From Anas platyrhynchos (Eukaryota; Chordata; Aves; Anseriformes; Anatidae): a stretch of DNA of 64,000 bases. The number at the start of each line of letters is the position of its first letter. Position 1 is the first letter of the stretch. Location of the stretch: NCBI RefSeq assembly GCF_047663525.1, contig NC_092588.1, positions 84,689,501 to 84,753,500 of the forward strand, read 5' to 3'. A model generated the notes under the pieces. The model was not told the origin of the DNA. It searched no databases and worked only from the letters and a program-made list of their open reading frames with translations. This document shows, piece after piece, positions 59,032-64,000 of the stretch. Made by a program: the position numbers and the translations under genes.

Positions 59032-62000
59032 TGATATAGTCGATTATAAAGATACAGCAAGAAAAAGATACTTGGGAACTCCATAACTCCAACTGCTGAG
59101 TTATGCTATTTTATTTTTCATTCCATTAATGCAATTGAAGTCAGCTTTTATAGATAAATTCTGTACTAAGGTATATACCATATTTAGGTCAATGGAGATA
59201 TTGTGCATAAACCTAACGATAAATCCTTTGCCCCTACAATTCCTTCGGATCTCCTATGGAAGTACTAAAACAGCTGTACATACTCCAGGGGAAAAACAGT
59301 TTTACTGTGCTTACTCTAATATAATATTTTTTTTTTTGAAATGCTGGATTAAAACATAATAAATGAAGGAGAACCAGAATACTGAAACCCTTTATGTAAT
59401 GGTTCCGATTATATAAGGGTCAGAGTTCCCAAACTTATTTTTTTTCTGTCTTCTGTTTCCCTTTTCTTGGCAATGGTGGACTCTAGCTTTCTTAACCTTG
59501 TTGCAGGCTGAGTACTCCTTAAAGTATTGCATGGAATAGAAAGTACTGAATTTTTGTAACAGTTGTGGCTGGATATGTGGGATAACAGCTCCTTGTATGA
59601 TGCAACATGATCCAGTTTGACCTACCAAAGCTGTTATGTTAGTGTAAATTGAAAGAACTAGCACACTGAGGTTAAAAGCAGCTACAAAAACATAATTGAC
59701 CATGAAATGTGTGCACTTCATATCACCAGTGGATTGAGGAGGAAAAAGAATCCCTTGAATCTGCCAGAACACTTCTATTATTAGACTGATGGGATAAAAA
59801 AGGCTTAATGGAGAAAGGGACCTATTCTAATATTTAGCTCCAGTTGAAAGCAATTGTTTTCAAATGAATGACGTGATTATGTTAGGGGCCTCTACCACTT
59901 TTATTCTCCACAGTCAAGAATTAACTTCCATGGCCATTGCTTCACTTTCAAAACAGAACGTCCTTGGTATCAAGGTCCTCGGAAGTATTACAGAAATTGT
60001 ACTTTTAGGGAGAGAGATCATTCTTAAAAAAATTCTCTATTGTAGTAGTTGCAAAAGACTATACTTCATGCAGCTTGCAAGTTTTTTGTTTTTTCCCTAC
60101 AGTAATTCTCTTGAATATTTTTTCCTAGTTAACTATTTATATACCAGCATCCTGAAAACCCTAAAAAGAAAAACTAGTGTTTTAATTTGTGGGAAAAATA
60201 ATTACCATCTAGCAGCAATATCCATCTGTTTAAGATGTGATGATGTTGAGCAAAATTGGCTGTGATTCGTATATGGCCGCAGCTGTATCTCTGTCAGTAA
60301 CTCTATGCAGAATCGTCATCATTATGAAGCTATATTGCTTTTTTTTTCCTAAAAAAAAAAAAAAGCAGCTTTTTTATATTGCCTTTTAGGGAAGCTTTAT
60401 CTTCTCTACTTTACTTCTTTTTGCCTCAGAGTAGCTGAACTCATCTTTATGTTTTGTATCTATAGCATTCTTCAAAGCTTCTGATAACATAGATTCCATA
60501 CCTATGTTCCAACATACAGCAGTGCTTACTTATCATTAGAAAAACTTTACAAATAATCATGTTGAAAGAGTAGAAAGGATTTACAATGCTACTGGAGATG
60601 GGACAAAAACAATTTATTTCCTTACTTTGAAGTATCTGATGCTTATAAATTATCATCACGCCTTCTAGAGAAGTGACTCCACTTCTTTCAGTCTTTGCTC
60701 ACAAGCAAAAGTCCCTGCATCTGTGATCACTAAATGCTGTATCCTACCATTTCAATGTGGACAATTTCTGAAAAAGTGTCCACAGAAAGGTTTTTGTCTG
60801 GTATTTCAAATATTCTCTTTCCATCCTTTCTCTTTTCCATCCTTTTTAATACTTACTGTATGTGTATGTAATCAGCCAACTTCCAGTCTTCTCCAAAAGC
60901 TCTCTTTGTTGCTCATGGGTCCTAGAGGTAAACAGAGCATTTCAGTCCCTGGGAGAAAGCATCGCATTTATTCAAATAATGCATTCATGGCTGCAGCTTA
61001 AAAAATTTGTTAGGCATAACAAAATGCCAGGACAAGTTATTAAGAGAAATAATCTTTTTGATTTTGCTTGTGTGATTGAAGTTTCCCAGGTGACACCCCA
61101 TAAAAATAGAGAAACCAAAGAAGCACAAGGACAATTTTTTAACTTGTAAAGAAGTCATCTTTTTTCATTCTGTGAACACTTGCTTCCTCAGAAGGTACAC
61201 CTAAACAAGCATGTAAAGAAAACACTTGTCAGCACTTAAGGAGTTTCTAGGGAGTTAGTGGTTAAAAGGTCCCTAGTCTATCCCCAGATGTAGCTGGAAC
61301 TGTTGTTCTTCATGTTACAATTGCTGCAGAATATGATAAGGCAGTCACAGTTCCTGTTGTCTCCTTCAAGACTGGGTTCAGCTCTGAAAGGTCTGCTCTA
61401 CACCTTCAATAAGAGAAAAGGTCAAAAGGACATACGATGTAGCTGAAGACGTGGATCATGACTGATCCTTACAGCTACAGATGCTCTGAGATGTTACCTT
61501 AGAGAGCATAGGGCGTGGAAGTGGGAACATTTGGAGAAAACTCAGGAGAGAATAGAAAGCTGAATACCAGCAAGGGATCTAGGAATAAAACCCTCCCTGA
61601 ATTTATACTGCAAGGTATCATATGTTAATGGAGTCTCACTCACCTGGCATACGCAAATCTCGCTGAAACATGTCATAGCCCACTAAAACTATGTTAATCT
61701 CAGCTGGTTCTCCTTGCCAGTCCTTTCTCCATAGCTACTTTGATGTCTCTGAAAAGATAAAGGTGAAATTGTAGGTATGGCAAAATTTCAATTTTGTCCA
61801 CACTTTTTAGAAGTGTTGAGCTAGCTCTGTTTATTCAGTAGTGTTGTAAAACCATCCAATTAAGTATGACAGATATCTGATTACAAATGGCTTTATCATA
61901 TGCTCTTGTTAAAAGCTACATAATTTCATATTCTTTTCAATCTTCTAGATTTTGAGATATGTACAGAATTTTCTTGACTCCCTCAACTTTCCATCGCAGT

Positions 62001-62160
62001 CCATAGGGCCTAGGACCAGATGCATACATTGCCAAATATATGTCAGATACAGAAATGCCATACTACATTGGGGTCTTAATGCCCTAATTAGGGAGTCAGT
62101 TCCAAGCTGCATACTTTTTATGAAAAAAAAAATAAATCTGAAGTTAACCTTTAAATACAG

Positions 62161-62213
62161 TACTAATCTATACTTTAATGACAATAAGGTACTAATTTAT
62201 ACTTTAATGGCAA
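62161..62213. repeat. Imperfect tandem duplication, 29-bp period
   Basis: TACTAATCTATACTTTAATG at 62161 recurs as TACTAATTTATACTTTAATG at 62190. The 24-bp blocks differ at two positions. Confidence 0.85.
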
Positions 62214-62841
62214 TTGCAACAATTTACTTGCTTTTTATCCCCAAAGAAGTAATCTATTCCACTGCAATTCCATTGAAAAGTCTTCAGTTTCCCAGATTTT
62301 AATCACCTTTGCTACGTTTTTGTGGTGACTATGAGGTGAATAATTTATCATGCTCTAAACAGAGGGGAAGAAACAGAGTAAATGATCCTTCACAATTAGA
62401 GTTAGAAGGTGACTTTAAAATCTTAAGGGATTGACCAATATATTAAGACTAGTCAATTTAAAAATTTAATTAGAGAGGTAGAGTGGCTTCACTTGTTATG
62501 TGTGTACTTTAGGTTAACCCTGAAGCAGGTTTCATTAGTACTTGCTCATTCCTATGCATTTATGTTTTTAAGATTTTCTTCCTTAAAATGGCTCTTCTCT
62601 TTCCTTATTTAGGTAGAGGGAAGACTAAATACACTCAGATAAAATAAACACAAAGCCGTTAGTGGAAGGGCACATTTTTGGAGCAGGCAATTAGAATAGT
62701 CTGGACTATTTAAATCTAGCCAATTTATTTTTCTTACAAATTTAATCCATTAGAACCAGGTAAAAAAGTCAAGAGGACTCACTCAAGATCTTTTAATTTC
62801 ATTTTCTTTGCAGAGACTGTTCTTTATCTTACATTTTTTGC

Positions 62842-62873
62842 TTTTTTTTTTTTTTTTGTGTGTGTGTGTGTGT
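62842..62873. repeat. Poly(T)-(GT)n microsatellite
   Basis: About 15 T followed by about eight GT units. Confidence 0.92.
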
Positions 62874-64000
62874 AAATACTCCTTCTGACAAATAATAATA
62901 ATAATTCCAGTTAATTCCAGTTTAGAGTAAATCCACAACATTAAATGACCTTAAATCTTCTATTGTGGAATACATACATATTTGAAAGAAATAATTTAAG
63001 ATTATTCCACCCAGATCTTTTCTCTTTGCTATTGTTTATAAGAGTCTCAACTCTCTCTTCAAAATACAGATGAAGTCTAATTGCAGATCTTCCGTCATGG
63101 CAGATTTTTTTAATTTTTTTTTTTTTTTTGGATGGAAGCATGATGATAATTCATTGCTGTTTTTTGATGGTAAATATTAAGTGGTTTTAAAAGACGTTGT
63201 TTATATACAGAAACTGTGCCCTTGTAGATACTTCTGTTCTCTCATGACTTTATTCTCTGAACAAACATACAACATAGAGTTGATGTTCAGAATTCTTGTA
63301 GTACAGCAAGCTGCTGAAATGGACTTCTTTATCCTAAATTTTGAGCTGACATCAGATAAGATTTGCTATTAAAATTAGTTTAGAATAGCACCCTATATAT
63401 CTCCAATGTACATTTTTCTGTCTTACAGATGGAATCACCTTTACTTTTATTTTCTGAAATGAAATACAGTATTTATATCTTTGTACCACTCGAGAGAGAC
63501 ATGCACTGGATTTCATTTCTCTACTGGACCTTTTTGAAGATGATACAAACATTCTTAGTGACTTAAGCTAGGTTTAAATTTTCATACAAAGTCTGATCCA
63601 GCTTTTCCACAGTTGAGTAAGTCCTGCTGAAACCTGTCATAGCAACTTTGCTACAGGAAGCCTTTGGTAAAATGTCCATGTTCTGTGGAACCTTAATTAA
63701 ATTCCATAAGGGTCCACAGGTTCATATGCTTATATACTTTAGAGTAGCCCTGTGATCCAATGAAGTACCATTGCCCCTTTTTTTGCTGATAAATAATTTT
63801 GAAGCAAAAGGAAAATGGTGTTCTAAATCACTTTTTAAAGTCTTGTAATAGTTCATCATAATGGTTTCAAATGTTTTCTCACATGATAAAACCAGTCAAA
63901 AAGAGGAAGGAAATGAATACACCAGTATATGTCAAGTGTTTAAATGTTCTATATTCATGTGGTTTTAAGACTAAGAAAGGCTACACAAGCACAAAATTAA

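Larger units (their letters stand above)
52322..64000. other. Unique AT-rich DNA to the window end
   Basis: No gene or dispersed repeat family is firmly recognised over 11.7 kb. Simple repeats are listed separately. 55340-55600 is GC-richer, with CAGGT/GGTCAGG-like phrases, and may be a decayed dispersed repeat. Open frames of up to 133 codons (59864-60265 plus, 59392-59772 minus, 56936-57220 plus) show no domain or splice context. Confidence 0.45.

Overview
The window looks like intergenic or intronic DNA from a bird. The background is AT-rich with no convincing protein-coding exon, RNA gene or operon-like packing. It carries several CR1 non-LTR retrotransposons with the classic avian 3' end, and LTRs of an avian ERVL-like type with 5-bp target duplications. 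The species cannot be told from sequence alone.

Layout: 1-2150 unique AT-rich DNA; 2150-3112 an old CR1 fragment, then a possible ancient L3/MIR-like stretch (3183-3480) and a short CR1 3' end (3950-4232); 6660-9390 the best CR1 copy, whose ORF2 frame (6744-9371) runs 876 codons with two nonsense codons and no frameshift; 9390-20830 mostly unique AT-rich DNA; 20835-21427 a solo LTR flanked by ATAAT; 21836-21950 a MIR-like SINE; 22240-22465 a CR1 tail; 23750-25532 a second CR1 of the same subfamily and orientation as the 6660-9390 copy.

31005-33143 is a cluster of retroviral remnants: a proviral fragment with a primer-binding-site-like sequence, splice donor, and a Gag-like start with a myristoylation signal; an LTR-like block ending at 32337; and a GC- and CpG-rich LTR (32441-33143) that contains a YY1-type motif. 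33781-34515 is another CR1. 34515-51300 is mostly unique DNA with simple repeats, one strong G-quadruplex motif and a few stretches that read like conserved non-coding sequence. 51306-52316 is a 1,011-bp solo LTR with perfect CTGGT duplications and an internal array of about eight degenerate 40-53-bp units. 52322-64000 is unique DNA with long polypurine tracts.

No host gene system is evident. The genetic content is transposable-element history. The items most worth checking are the nearly open CR1 ORF2, the direct pair of CR1 copies, the variable-number array inside the ERVL-like LTRs, and the mixed proviral cluster at 31-33 kb. Many medium-length open frames lie inside CR1 (opposite strand) or inside GC-rich LTRs and are not genes.
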